From Allium sativum (taxonomy: Eukaryota; Streptophyta; Magnoliopsida; Asparagales; Amaryllidaceae): a stretch of DNA of 64,000 bases. The stretch's first letter is position 1; the number at the start of each line of letters is the position of its first letter. The notes below the pieces were generated by a model that saw nothing but the letters and a program-made list of their open reading frames with translations, searched no databases and was not told the DNA's origin. The translations under genes and the position numbers were made by a program. Below, in pieces: positions 11,651 to 22,656 of the stretch. The stretch spans positions 97,422,599-97,486,598 of the forward strand of contig CM060911.1 of NCBI GenBank assembly GCA_030737875.1, given 5' to 3'.

Positions 11651-12456
11651 TCATGCTTAGTAGTAGCTTAATCTGGTTGTTGACTATTTTATTTTGCATG
11701 TTGTATTCAGGCCGTTTGTATATGCGGGCACCGGTCCCCGCTTATTACTCTTGTACTTGTCGTCTTTATGCACTTTGTCATCAGATGTTTTACACTTTAA
11801 CATGTGACTATATGGTATAGTTCTGCTTTGTTGTCAGGAAATTGTGTCCTGCTTTCCATGCTTTAAATTTTGCTTTTAGCCTCGCTGTACTTCTTTGTTT
11901 TATATTCCATGCCTGTTCTACATCTGCAATACAAATTGTATGTTATTACAGGCTGAGTTAATTCATCCAACTTTATTGTTTTGTAAAATCCAGTTTTGTT
12001 GGTTGGAATGACCTAATGCCGGGTTTTCATGAGATTATGACCGGATTGTAGTATGTTTAAGAGAGCATCATTAGATTTCATTAATGCGATGGTAATGCCC
12101 CCATACCACAATTGGTTTTAATATTTTGAAAATTAGGCATGGTTTTTACAGTTAGATAAAGAAATCTGTTATTCCTAGTAACTGAGTGGGCCAGTTACTT
12201 GTGGTTTTTATCAGATGACTTTGAGGAAAGTTTTTAGTTCCGTCACTAACTGAATTTGGAAGATTTGGCTTATGACCGGATGCCCTCAAAAGGATCTTTG
12301 ATCCGTTGTTCGTTGAATCTGAATAATTCAAACACTTGTCGAACTTGTCGGATGCCCCCGAGTAGATCTTTGGGTTCGTCAGTAACTGGGTTTGAAGGAC
12401 CCAGAATCAATAGTTGGATTTGGAAGATCCAGCATCTGAGCGGATGCCTCCAATGA
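11651..12456. other. Downstream region of the H gene
   Basis: T-rich DNA without a supported gene, consistent with a 3' UTR or trailer. From about 12190 it contains degenerate forms of the phrases seen in the following tandem repeat (for example 'ggatgcc...gaggtctttg'). Confidence 0.4.
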
Positions 12457-12712
12457 GGTCTTTGAAAACCAAGTGTTTATATCGCTATCCGGCCATGTAT
12501 TAATGTTGTCGGCGATGAACCGGGTCCCCTAGAGGAGGTCTTAGGTTTAAAAGCCCGGTGTTTGTATCGCTATCCAGCCATATCTTAATGGCGTCGGCGA
12601 TGAACCGGGTGCCCCTCGGGGAGGTCTTGGGTTTAAAAGCCCGGTGTTTGTATCGCTATCCAACCATATCTTAATGGCGTCGGCGATGAACCGGGTGCCC
12701 CTCGGGGAGGTC
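12457..12712. repeat. 86-bp tandem repeat, about three units
   Basis: Unit anchors 'gtgttt.tatcgctatcc' lie at 12473, 12558 and 12644 (periods 85 and 86). Each unit contains GTCGGCGATGAACCGGGT and a GAGGAGGTC or GGGGAGGTC end. The last unit ends where segment C begins. Confidence 0.8.
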
Positions 12713-12910
12713 CTCCTTTACAACAAAGCCTTATAAATTTCATATATAATAACAGTCTTCCTTAACAAAAGCCTATCTCGATTATTATCAATCGTATTTC
12801 CATTCAATTCCAATTTAATATATTAAATTGGAAAACTTGACTTCGGAAAATTCCTTTTTAAATCTTAATAAAAAGATTATAAATTCCAAATTGTATTTTC
12901 ACTGTTAATT

Positions 12911-13080
12911 GGGCTAAAGAACAAATGTCGTTTAAAACATAGTTCATGTTAAACCCAATTCACATCTCAATTTATTCCAATACTAAATATAAGTTGAAAC
13001 ACTAATAATATTAGTTAAAAAATTTACTCTTTCATAGAGGGTTTAAGAACAGTGTTATTTAAGACACCATCCACGACCAA
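12911..13080 (-). repeat. GGGTT...AACCC hairpin modules in C copy 1
   Basis: A first module at 12911-12956 (arms GGGCT/AAACCC and GAAC/GTTC) and a weaker second at 13039-13080 match those of LTRs G and B. Confidence 0.55.
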
Positions 13081-13529
13081 AATCCAATTTCTTTATTTAA
13101 ATATCTTTTAAAAATATTCTTTATTTTAAAGAAATTCTTTGTTTAAAATATTCTTTATATAAAAGATATTCTAAATCGGAAACGACTCAATTATTTACCA
13201 TATAACTTTGGATATATGGATTTCATACATCGTATGTAAATGACAACAATTGATAAATAATCATCAAACCATCCATTCAACATCCAGAGTGAAGTTCACA
13301 ACTACGTGAGCATTAAAGTGAGATAATAACGCTCATCGCAGCCTATCAATCTATCGATTGACATACAAATAAATATTGGGACTAGTGTATATCAACCAAC
13401 ATCCCAATACCCATGTGGGGTTTTCAGCCAACAACAATTCATATAAATAAATAATTGGTTAATAAATTTAACCCATTCTAATACTGCTAACATGTTGAAG
13501 ATGATGAACAGAACATGATATTCTATTCC

Positions 13530-15180
13530 TAATGCCGAAATAAAATATATTTGACTCATATAATTTCCTTATACATTTCTAATGTCTAATAAAATGTAAT
13601 TTATTTATATGACATTATTGCGGATGAAAAATAAAAGATAATTTTCATTATACTATTTGTATGTAATTAATCATAACTTTAACACATAAAAGAAATAATC
13701 TCGTTTGAATATGTTCTTCAATGTATAACCTAACACATAAAAAAAATTATTTTAAATTGCATATAATTCTAATGTATGCATTAACATATAAAGATGTCAC
13801 TTTAACTCACCTATACATTCTAATGTATATTTTGACCAATAATATGATTCTTATGATTGAATATAAATTCTAATTTAAGTTTGCAAATAAAAAAAATGAT
13901 TTTTATATTTGCATATAAATTCTATTGTATGTTATGCAAATAAAATGGTTATTATATTTGCATATAAGTTCTATTTCAACAAAATGTATAAGAAGTGATA
14001 CATCCATTTTGCTGACAATTCTATTTTACCAAAATGAATATTTTTGTTTATAACACAAACCTATATAACAAAATACTATTTGTGTTTAACTCTTTTATTT
14101 AACCTAAAATGTGATTTTTGTGTTATTTCAAATCAAATTAACAAAAATGTAATTTTTGTTTTTCAAACATCATATTTAACAAAATGTAACTTCTGTTTCA
14201 ACTATTGTATATTTTGATTCAACTAAGCTATTTGTCCAAAAATGTTCATTTGACCAAAAAGGTGTACTTTGATTCAACTAGTCTGTCTTAACAAAAGTAT
14301 ATATTTTGACAAAAATATACGGTTTGCTTTAACTAATCTATTTTGACAAAAATGAATATTTTGAATGACTAATTTTTCAACAAAATAATAAAGATGATAC
14401 CTTTGTTTGTCGACAATTCTACTTCAACAAAACAAATGAAAGTAACATGTTTGTTTGTCGACATTTCTAATGCGACAAAAATGATAATGTTTGTTTTTAA
14501 CCATTATAGTTTGACAAAAGTGACCAATTTGTTTAACTATGATAATTTTTGACAAAAGTGACAAATTGTATTTTAGCTATTATAAATTGATAATGGTGAC
14601 AAATTGGGTTTAACTATTTTAATTTGATAAAAGTAAATGTTTTTGTTTCATTCTTTTCAATGACAAAAATGAATATCTTGTCTCATTCCTTAAAAATGAC
14701 AAAAGTGAATATATTTATCTTCATCTTTTAAAATGACAAAATTGAATAATTTTGTCTCATTCTATTTAGATGATAAAAAGATATCTTTTTTTTAATCATT
14801 TTTTTTATGAACTAAAAATGCCTCATTCTTGTTTAACCAAAATGCATCTTTTGTATTGCAACAAAATGACAAATAAAACTTATCTTCCTATTTGCTCTTT
14901 TTATTGAAACTAAGATGACACCAAAAATATATCTTTTAATTCTAATCTTTTTATTATAACCTATAATGACAATAAAAACATTTTATTTAATTTAAAAAAG
15001 TTACAACAAAGATGAATTCTTTTTAACAATATCTTTTCATTTTCTCTAATTTAAAAGTACAAATGATACTTTTAATCCTATTCTTTTATTTACATCTAAA
15101 ATGTAAATAAAATGTAACTTCTTAAACTGTGCTTTTTTTTTCTATCTAAAATACAAATAAAAACATAACATTTTATTTCG
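13530..15180. repeat. Array of short AT-rich hairpins, C copy 1
   Basis: About thirty degenerate units of roughly 40-60 nt. Many units have two complementary arms around an AAATG-like centre, for example AACAAAAAT/ATTTTTGTT (14140-14160) and TGCAAATA/TATTTGCA near 13890-13915. The arm sequence changes along the array while pairing is kept. No coding signal. Confidence 0.6.
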
Positions 15181-15183
15181 TGA

Positions 15184-15490
15184 TTTATTTGCATCAAAGA
15201 ATGCAAATAAAAATACAACTTTTAATTTCATGTTTATTTGCATCAAGGAATGCAACTTTTAATTCAATGTTTTATTTGCATCAAAGGATGCAACTTTTAA
15301 TTCAATGTTTATTTGCATCAAAGAATGCAACTTTTAATTCAATGTTTTATTTGCATCAAAGGATGCAACATTTAATTCAACGTTTTATTTGTATCAAAGG
15401 ATGCAACTTTTAATTCAACGTTTTATTTGCATCAAAGGATGCAACTTTTAATTCAATGTTTTATTTGCATCAAAGGATGCAAATGAAATA
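15184..15490. repeat. Tandem array of TTGCATC/GATGCAA hairpins, C copy 1
   Basis: About eight units of 37-40 bp, each with arms TTGCATC and GATGCAA around AAAG or AAGG, spaced by 'acttttaattcaatgttttat'-like sequence. The open frame across the array (15180-15413) is a by-product of the repeat and not a gene. Confidence 0.85.
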
Positions 15491-15517
15491 CAACTTCCAA
15501 TAGGATATTTATATTAT

Positions 15518-16221
15518 TAGTCTGATTTATAAAGAAATGGAATAACAACAAAGCCTTATAAATTTCATATATAATAACAGTCTTCCTTTACAAAAGCCTA
15601 TCTCGATTATTATCAATCGTATTTCCATTCAATTCCAATTTAATATATTAAATTGGAAAACTTGACTTCGGAAAATTCCTTTTTAAATCTTAATAAAAAG
15701 ATTATAAATTCCAAATTGTATTTTCACTGTTAATTGGGCTAAAGAACAAATGTCGTTTAAAACATAGTTCATGGTAAACCCAATTCACATGTCAATTTAT
15801 TCCAATACTAAATATAAGTTGAAACACTAATAATCTTAGTTAAAAGATTTACTCTTTCATAGAGGGTTTAAGAACAGTGTTATTTAAGACACCATCCACG
15901 ACCAAAATCCAATTTCTTTATTTAAATATCTTTAAAAAATATTCTTTATTTTAAAGAAATTCTTTGTTTAAAATATTCTTTATATAAAAGATATTCTAAA
16001 TCGGAAACGACTCAATTATTTACCATATAACTTTGGATATATGGATTTCATACATCGTATGTAAATGACAACAATTGATAAATAATCATCAAACCATCCA
16101 TTCAACATCCAAAGTGAAGTTCACAACTACGTGAGCATTAAAGTGAGATAATAACGCACATCGCAGCCTGTCAATCTATCGATTGACATACAAATAAATA
16201 TTGGGACTAGTGTTTATCAAC
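15518..16221 (-). mobile_element. LTR segment C, second copy, left part
   Basis: Repeats 12717-13395 with a few differences and carries a GGGCT...AAACCC hairpin at 15736-15781. It is interrupted at 16221 by element A and resumes at 27565. The uninterrupted counterpart in copy 1 (13384-13420) shows the empty insertion site. Confidence 0.75.
16217..16221. repeat. Target-site duplication of element A, left
   Basis: TCAAC, repeated at 27565-27569. The related empty site in C copy 1 has a single copy (tatcaaccaac). Confidence 0.9.
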
Positions 16222-16758
16222 TGAGACGACCCGAAATCCCGTTCAGACGGAAACAAGGGTTATCATTGGAATATAACACAGAAACAGATAATAGCAGAAC
16301 AGAATCAAATAAATACACCAGATAATGAACAATAGAATATACTGGATAAAAGTAATCATCAGAGTTACACAGTATACAGGATCTTACTTAGAACAAATAC
16401 AGTTCAGCTATACATAAATGTCTACAGCGGAAATAAACAAAATATGTACAATAGGAGCTGAACGGCATAAAAAGAAATAAATGATAGAATCCATCTTCAG
16501 CTCCCGCTATCCAGAAAAGAACCAGCTAAACCTGAATACAAGGCTGCCCGTGTAGAAAAAGGGGCACCCGAGTTTGAGAGTGAAACAAACTACGAGTCAG
16601 TCATGGGACTGGTATGAGAAATCTACTTAACACATATCTATAATTTGGCTAATCACAGGACCACGCCACTTTCGTGGAACGGGTTTACTCCATTAGATTG
16701 CCACTGCTTTAAAACAAATCTTTCTTTCAAACATCGCTATGCTTTTTATAAAAATGAA

Positions 16759-16830
16759 GCCATTATAAGACTCAGTTCCCATCACACAATGCAACGCAAA
16801 CCGGAGGATAGAGTTTTACCTTATAATGGC
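16759..16830 (-). other. Conserved leader hairpin, element A left LTR
   Basis: Arms GCCATTATAAG and CTTATAATGGC, inner helix ACTC/GAGT, then a conserved loop containing CACACAATGCAACGCA. Compare G (1065-1135) and B (57649-57718), where arm bases differ in a compensated way. Confidence 0.75.
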
Positions 16831-17517
16831 TAAAATATGATTGATACGAATAAAACAAAGGCATTTGATATTATTGCTAGTGTTTATATGTTTTGAAAAC
16901 TATTTCAAATCATAACTATCAATCATAGACGTCATGGGTACCATATATCATGTCGCCATATATGTATACAATCAAAACCGCACGATCACGTATTTGGAAA
17001 TTGGATTTCCGTCATGAACCAAGGCAAAAGATAGTCCTTACCGAATTCGAGACGCTCTAGCCCGTGTCTCAGGCAAGCGCGCAGGCAAGCCTTGGAGCGA
17101 CAGGGCCGGTCCACCGATGTGGATTATTATACCTGAACAATACGTTTCCCCGCCCTTTGGGGCGTCAACGAGCCAACGAATGACTCCATCGGACCCAGAT
17201 CGTCCGATCAAACCGAGGCGCCTCGCAACAGCAACAACCACATAGGTGAAAAGTATATAAATGTCAGGGCTGGTAGGTAACTGACACCACCCTAGCTAGA
17301 AAGAAACGCATGCCCTCCCTGAGGTCCTTCTCCCGTTTTAGGTTCATACCGGGGTGTGAGGCTCGCGAATTCACGTTATACACAAAGCTACGCCACACAG
17401 GCGGTGCTTTGATCATCACCACAAGACTTTGCTTTTCAACAGAAGCCCTGATCACTGCATCTTAGCATACCACACAGGCAATTCATGCCATTCGACTGAT
17501 GTCCGTCGATATACAAC

Positions 17518-17540
17518 CTCTGAGCTCGTGCGTCTCAGAG
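17518..17540 (-). other. CTCTGAG/CTCAGAG hairpin, element A left LTR
   Basis: Seven-base-pair stem with a 9-nt loop, followed 17 bp later by a shortened AGAAT/ATTCT inverted repeat. Conserved in position with G and B. Confidence 0.6.
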
Positions 17541-18109
17541 AAGGGCATTAAGCAAAAGAATAAATTCTCCGCCGCCAAACAGATGTATATTTAACAGAAA
17601 TCAATCAACACAGAATAAACTCAAATGTCAGACACACAGTCCATTTACAAGTCCGTTCTGGGTCTGAACGAAACCGGAGGCACTAAATACCTCGCAAACC
17701 CTTCGATCACCACGTACGTCTGGACGATCACCACTCATTATCCATATTTCGGGTTGCCTCCCAATCAGGACCTCGGTTGCCATCCAAACGAGGTGAAGAT
17801 CTCCGGTCTTCGACCACCGTCTTCATCTTCGAATTTCAGTCGTCGGTCAATTATTCGAAATGAGAATTAACTCGGTCTTTTCGAATAATTCACGTATATT
17901 TAGAATTCCAAATCGATTTATTTCAATGGTTAAATTATTTGACAACACCAATATTGTTCTTTAATGTAATTTTCACACCAAACACATTCAACCATCAAAT
18001 ACAACAAAAATCGAGCAAATTCAGTTTATTTCCACTCCATATTGTTTATGGTACTTTATAATGATTTATCGCTATTTTTATTTATTTTAAAATAGCTCAT
18101 TTATTCAAA

Positions 18110-18600
18110 ACGACGCTTCGGGCCATAACGCGGCCGTGGCGCTGTTTTCCTTCAGATTTGATTTACACATATCTGAAAATCTAACCGTTGGATCTTCAAA
18201 AAATTTACACCATTAGGAAAGTCTTTTCAAAACGAATCCAACGGTTCCAGTTTCGGGAAAATCCGACGGTCGGATCTCCCGGCACAATCGTTTGAAGTTT
18301 CGATTTCAAAATACGAACTGCAGCGTCGTTATTCGATTAAATATAATTATATTTATATATATAAATAAATATAATCGTTTCTGGCGCTGTTTTTCTTCAG
18401 ATTTGAATTAAACATTCCAGACAATCCAACCGTTGGATTTTTACAAGTTTGGTGCCGTTGGAAAGATTATTCCAAGGCGAACCCGACGGTTGAGGTTTCA
18501 GGAAAATCCAATGGTCGGATTTCCCGTACTAGTTGTTTGAAATCATAGTTTCAAAATACGAACTGCACGGTTTCGTTTCGTTTTAATTTTATTTATATTT
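18110..18600. repeat. Two tandem copies of a CCGTTGG/CCAACGG block, left LTR A
   Basis: Two units with a period of about 265-270 bp. Each starts near GGCGCTGTTTT(C/T)(C/T)TTCAGATTTGA, contains CAACCGTTGG or TAACCGTTGG, a downstream (C/G)ACGGTT and a GGTCGGAT(C/T)TCCCG, and ends in ATACGAACTGC. The same block occurs twice in D and once in G and B. Confidence 0.7.
18182..18192 (-). promoter_or_regulatory. MSA-type MYB motif in LTR A
   Basis: The minus strand reads TCCAACGGTTA, an exact fit to the published M-phase-specific activator consensus YCYAACGGYYA bound by plant MYB3R factors. D has the same exact match at 45591-45601. The right LTR of A has a mutated copy at the corresponding place (gttgaatc). 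It lies within an inverted repeat AACCGTTGGAT...ATCCAACGGTT, so it may reflect that structure only. Confidence 0.3.
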
Positions 18601-19089
18601 ATATATTTATATAAATACAGTTCATTCAATGATTTCCATATCATTTTCACTTCAAATATTTTTCTAACACCTTAAAATTTTGGAAAATTTCGCCATAACC
18701 TCCCCTGCACCGGGAGCATCGGGAAATTGCAAATAGCTTTCCCGGTCCTTCTAATCTCAAAAAGAAAAAGCCAAGCGGCTAGCCAACAGGCTCATAAAAT
18801 CATCACCCAAACAAAACAGTAAATGTGTACCTATTTGTCGGGCATAAAATTTTATTCCTCTTCTCTAGCCCCTTTGCTATAACCTGTTCAATGAATATGC
18901 ATGTACATATATATACAGTTCTTATCATTTATCATTTTCTATTCAACTTCATATTTGATTTCTATTTGGTTTAAAAACACCATTCATTCTATTGTTACAT
19001 AAATAGGTGCAAATCATTTCATTAGCTAATTAATGAATATTTCAACTCATATATGTTTAATTTGAACAAGTGGCTATTTTTAACACTTC

Positions 19090-19320
19090 ACATTTCAACG
19101 ATTTATGCATACAATAAAAATGTGATTTTTATGGTAAAACAAAAATGTGATTTTTATGGTAAAACAATTCACTTCAAAACACCATTTTTCTATATAGTTC
19201 AAGTTGGTGATAAAAATGGGATTTTTATCATAAAGCAATTTCTTTTAAAACGAGATTATTTTACACAGTTCATATAGTCGATAAAAGGTGATTTTTATTA
19301 TCAAACAATCTATTTCAAAA
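19090..19320. repeat. Short hairpin array, left LTR A
   Basis: Several units with arms of A-rich/T-rich sequence. The best, at 19208-19230, has arms TGATAAAAAT and ATTTTTATCA around GGG. The same hairpin with other centres occurs in the right LTR (GGT) and in D (GGC, 46485-46507). Confidence 0.65.
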
Positions 19321-19816
19321 TATGAATACCATTCAGCACATGAATTTCTAATCAACGAATGAATATCAATTCAACACATTAATGTTTTCTATTCAATGAA
19401 TAAATATAGTTTAAGCAAATGAAAATAATTCAAACATACGAATATTATTCAAAATTTCGGCAGCATAACGGCAGGGTAGTTAAAACCGGGACCGTCCCTA
19501 GTACGGCTCCTCGCTCTACCTTAAAACCTCGCGGTTTTTGACAATGGGGATCATGCATCTAGTTCGCACGCAGGCGGCATGTATATATTTATTTCATTTC
19601 CACAAACTAATCCTATGTGGTTTCAACCAAATATTTCTCAACCACAAATGGGTATTTTTCAACCATAATCAAATCAATATCCGTCACAAACAATCCCAAA
19701 CAATCATTCGCTATCAATCAATTTTCACAACAATTTCAACCAATAAATATCGTCCATGGTTAGTGGACGAGGGGTGTATATATATATATTTATATATAGC
19801 AATTTACTTTTATTTC

Positions 19817-19880
<64 letters not shown>
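19817..19880. repeat. CA/TA compound microsatellite
   Basis: (CA)n followed by (TA)n. It is clearly shorter in the right LTR (about 25650-25672), showing slippage since insertion. The frames crossing it on both strands are artefacts of the repeat. Confidence 0.95.
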
Positions 19881-19883
<3 letters not shown>

Positions 19884-19989
19884 AAAGAAATTGAAGAGTG
19901 AGAAATTCTCACCAATAGCTATCCAATACCATGACTCTTCCTTTAGAGAAATCTTCGCCAATCTCGCCTTTTTGTCGCTTTCGCCCGTA

Positions 19990-20540
19990 TTCCCTACATA
20001 TGTAAAAATCGAATTTTTACTATGTTATTCAATATATAAAAATCGAATTTTGACTTCGCTATTCAATATATAAAGATTATATTTTTAATATTCCTATGAT
20101 GTAAAAATTATATTTTTATTGCTTTAAAAATATAAAAATCATATCTTACTTCTTCTACTTAATAAAAATTCCGTCTTTTCTATTTTAAAAATAGGATCTT
20201 TTCTATTCTAAAAATCTGATCTTTTCTATTTTAAAGTTCAAACCTTTCTCTTTTTAAAGTTTAAATCTTTTTCTATTCTAAAGTTTAAATCTTTTCCTTT
20301 ATAAAGTTTAAATCTTTTCCTTTAAAAAGTTTAAATCTTTTCCTTTAAAAAAAATCAGTTTTATATGCCTTATATAATTCAGTTTTAAATCTTTATAAAA
20401 TTCAGTTTTACATTCTAATTAAAATCAGTTTTTAAATCATTAAAAATTCAGTTTTATATGCTTATTAAAATCAGTAATTTCCTTTTGAAGAAAATCAGGT
20501 TTTTAAATCAGTTAAAAAAAATCAGGTTTTTACAGAATAA
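19990..20540. repeat. Second short hairpin array, left LTR A
   Basis: Repeated GTAAAAAT/ATTTTTAC-type inverted repeats and then tandem 'aaagtttaaatctttt' and 'aaaatcagtttt' units of about 20-30 nt. No gene. Confidence 0.6.
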
Positions 20541-20574
20541 TAAATAAAAATAAAATAAAACAAAAACGACTTAA

Positions 20575-20860
20575 ATTGATCGGCGAGGGGGGGAGCGATG
20601 GCCAGGCTCGGCGCTGGCTTCGAGGTAAGGGCGGCGCTAGGGTTTCGAATGGGGGAGGCGGCTTCGAGGTCTCGAACGGCTTCGGGGGGGTCGGATTGAA
20701 GGAGGAGGAGGGAGCGAGTGCAAGGAAGGGGGGGGGGGGGGAGAAGATCGGAGGGCGCGGAGGAGGTCTGGTCGACGGCTGAAGGCGGGCGGCTGCTGCT
20801 GCTTTCTTCTTCTTTTTTTCTGTTTACTGAAATCGGGGGGGGGGGGGCAAGAAGAAGAAA
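20575..20860 (-). other. GC-rich island in LTR A
   Basis: An isolated G+C-rich stretch inside AT-rich LTR sequence. On the element (minus) strand it reads C-rich with CTTCTTCTT, GCCGCC and 'aaaccctag', a composition typical of plant promoter/5'-UTR/first-exon sequence. It also has two poly-G runs (about 20729 and 20836) of different length in the two LTRs. D and C carry GC-rich islands of different sequence at the equivalent place. Origin from a host gene is inference. Confidence 0.45.
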
Positions 20861-20929
20861 AGGGAGGGAATTAAAATAATATTTTTTTTCTTTTTATTAT
20901 TTAATTATTTAATTTTGCAAAAAGGTTGA

Positions 20930-21600
20930 CTTTTACATACGACCTCGAAACGAGGCCTACCGCCTGTCGTCCATAGCGTTTTACCCCCATTCCGGACACA
21001 ATGGGATATGTATCGCAAGCTGATTCGATTGTTACAATCAGTTCCCATTGAATTTTCATTTAAATCACTATATTGAATTTTAAACGCACATTTCAAATTA
21101 CCGGGGTCACATACTAACTCTAAAAATTCCAGAAAATATTTTCTAGCTTTGTATTGACGATACGGTCCTAACAAAACTAGTTTCGTCAAATTCTGAGACT
21201 GTTTGAAAAATGGCCAATTTCCAGTCGATTAAAATCAACTGAAACTGGTCAAACGCGTTTTCCTTTGCCACGCTCACATATTGATTCGAAAAATTATGAA
21301 ATTTGAAACCTAGCAATAACTTGACACTGCGGATCTAACAAAAGTGGTTTCATCGAAATCCGAGGTCATTTGCAAAATGTCCATTTTTAAGGGCCTGAAT
21401 TCCATAGCGACTATTCAGAATTTTCAACTGGACATATCTTTTGATTCCCGCTATCAAATTTCGATTGGTCGGATTCGTTGGAAAGATAGCATCAATTAGA
21501 TCTTAATGTTTTTGGTTTCACTAAAATCCGGATTGTTCTGCACCCGGTATATTCAATAGAAGTTTGAAATCGAATTATCGAACTACCGCGCCATTTTCAA
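20930..21600 (-). repeat. U3 repeat block, element A left LTR
   Basis: Degenerate units of about 165 bp, each with a core like TTTGCAAATGACCTCGGATTT followed by a GAAACCACTTTTGTT-like phrase. Three core occurrences (near 21180, 21345 and 21525) share spacing with those in B. This part of U3 is the best conserved region between A, B, C and D outside the leader. Confidence 0.6.
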
Positions 21601-21760
21601 TTCTATATATAATTATAATTAATTATATTCGTTTTCAAATGTCGATTCAAACTCAGTTTTCATCGCCTTTATTAAAAATATTTATTTTAAATATTTAAAA
21701 TCCATTATTTTAGCCAATTTAAAAATTTTAAATTGGTTCAGATTTTCTGGGTCGTTACAA

Positions 21761-21784
21761 TCTCCCCCACTTAAAACTTTTCGT
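21761..21784 (-). promoter_or_regulatory. Polypurine tract, element A
   Basis: On the element strand it reads AAGTGGGGGAGATT immediately before the LTR start TGTAACGACC. The same tract precedes both LTRs of B. Confidence 0.9.
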
Positions 21785-21923
21785 CCCCGAAAAGGAACAA
21801 AGTCGAAACTGGTTTGATAAATCTACAATCACACAATACAACAACCAATCCAATTGTTTTTAACCTTTCAAAAATATACTAATCTATTTTCATACTCCTT
21901 AAAAATCATTCTGCTACTCATAC

Positions 21924-21982
21924 TAGGATATTACTGATCCTATCTGTATCGAGTTACCCGTCCTAGAACATTACTGGTTCTA
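21924..21982 (-). other. Tandem CAGTAAT-loop hairpins after the PBS, element A
   Basis: Two hairpins 40 bp apart, at 21924-21942 and 21964-21982. On the element strand they are TAGGAT/ATCCTA and TAGAAC/GTTCTA, both with the seven-base loop CAGTAAT. Stems differ at three positions with pairing kept; the loop is identical. They lie 66-124 nt from the LTR, where retroviral-type packaging or dimerisation signals usually lie. B has one weaker relative (58356-58374). Confidence 0.65.
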
Positions 21983-22030
21983 TTTCTAACGAGTTCGTTC
22001 AAATGTTATATTCCAGAACTAAGCTTAACC

Positions 22031-22045
22031 AAAGCTCTGATACCA
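22031..22045 (-). promoter_or_regulatory. Primer-binding site, element A
   Basis: The element strand reads TGGTATCAGAGCTTT three bases after the LTR end. TGGTATCAGAGC is complementary to the 3' end of plant initiator tRNA-Met. Confidence 0.9.
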
Positions 22046-22584
22046 CGATGAGACGACCCGAAATCCCGTTCAGACGGAAACAAGGGTTATCTTTGGAATA
22101 TAACACAGAAACAGATAATAGCAGAACATAATCAAATAAATACACCAGATAATGAACAATAGAATATACTGGATAAAAGTAATCATCAGAGTTACACAGT
22201 ATACAGGATCTTACTTAGAACAAATACAATTCAGCTATACATAAATGTCTACAGCGGAAATAAACAAAATATGTACAATAGGAGCTGAACAGCATAAAAA
22301 GAAATAAATGATAGAATCCATCTTCAGCTCCCGCTATCCAGAAAAGAACCAGCTAAACCTGAATACAAGGCTGCCCGTGTAGAAAAAGGGGCACCCGAGT
22401 TTGAGAGTGAAAAAACTACGAGTCAGTCATGGGACTGGTATGAGAAATCTACTTAACACATATCTATAATTTGGCTAATCACAGGACCACGCCACTTTCG
22501 TGGAACGGGTTTACTCCATTAGATTGCCAGTGCTTTAAAACAAATCTTTCTTTCAAACATCGCTATGCTTTTTATAAAAATGAA

Positions 22585-22656
22585 GCCATTATAAGACTCA
22601 GTTCCCATCACACAATGCAACGCAAACCGGAGGATAGAGTTTTACCTTATAATGGC
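22585..22656 (-). other. Conserved leader hairpin, element A right LTR
   Basis: Same arms, inner helix and loop as 16759-16830. Confidence 0.75.

Larger units (their letters stand above)
12713..15517 (-). mobile_element. LTR segment C, first copy (truncated family G relative)
   Basis: The order of blocks matches LTR G from its position about 3063 (ATTTAATATATTAAATTGG, GGGCT...AAACCC hairpin, then the block around 13184-13450 that matches G 4560-4830). It then runs on into an AT-rich hairpin array absent from the truncated G. It lacks the U5-proximal 2.5 kb. The same sequence restarts at about 15540 with a 2,825-bp offset (for example 12871 versus 15696), so this is a tandem duplication. The copies differ at scattered positions, so the duplication is not recent. 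Confidence 0.65.
16222..21759 (-). repeat. Element A, left LTR (3' LTR in element sense)
   Basis: 5,538 bp. Plus-strand order from U5 to U3: U5 end; CTGCCC/GGGGCACCC motif (16545-16570); leader hairpin 16759-16830; CTCTGAG hairpin 17518-17540; two copies of a CCGTTGG/CCAACGG block (18110-18600); hairpin array (19090-19320); CA/TA microsatellite; hairpin array (19990-20540); GC-rich island (20575-20860); U3 repeat block (20930-21600); terminus TTACA. No supported coding sequence. Confidence 0.9.
21760..22048 (-). other. Internal region of element A (289 bp, non-coding)
   Basis: It holds only the PPT, the PBS and two similar hairpins between them. There is no frame of useful length. Confidence 0.9.

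Noticed and set aside
4831..12712. Terminal inverted repeats for H (TGTAGTTGGG versus reverse of CCTTTACA)
   Set aside because: Only four bases agree (TGTA), and no target duplication could be identified.
15184..15490. Regular repeats with spacers, superficially CRISPR-like
   Set aside because: Spacers are as repetitive as the repeats, the unit is a small hairpin, and the setting is a plant LTR with no cas-type gene.
16645..16833. 62-residue frame conserved in both LTRs of A (copy at 22471-22659)
   Set aside because: It runs through the leader hairpin, is antisense to the element and is not kept as a frame in D, G or B. Conservation is explained by the DNA/RNA structure.
19538..19961. Frames of 118 and 78 residues over the CA/TA microsatellite
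   Set aside because: Mostly HTHT/IYIY translations of the repeat on both strands; lengths change between the two LTRs.
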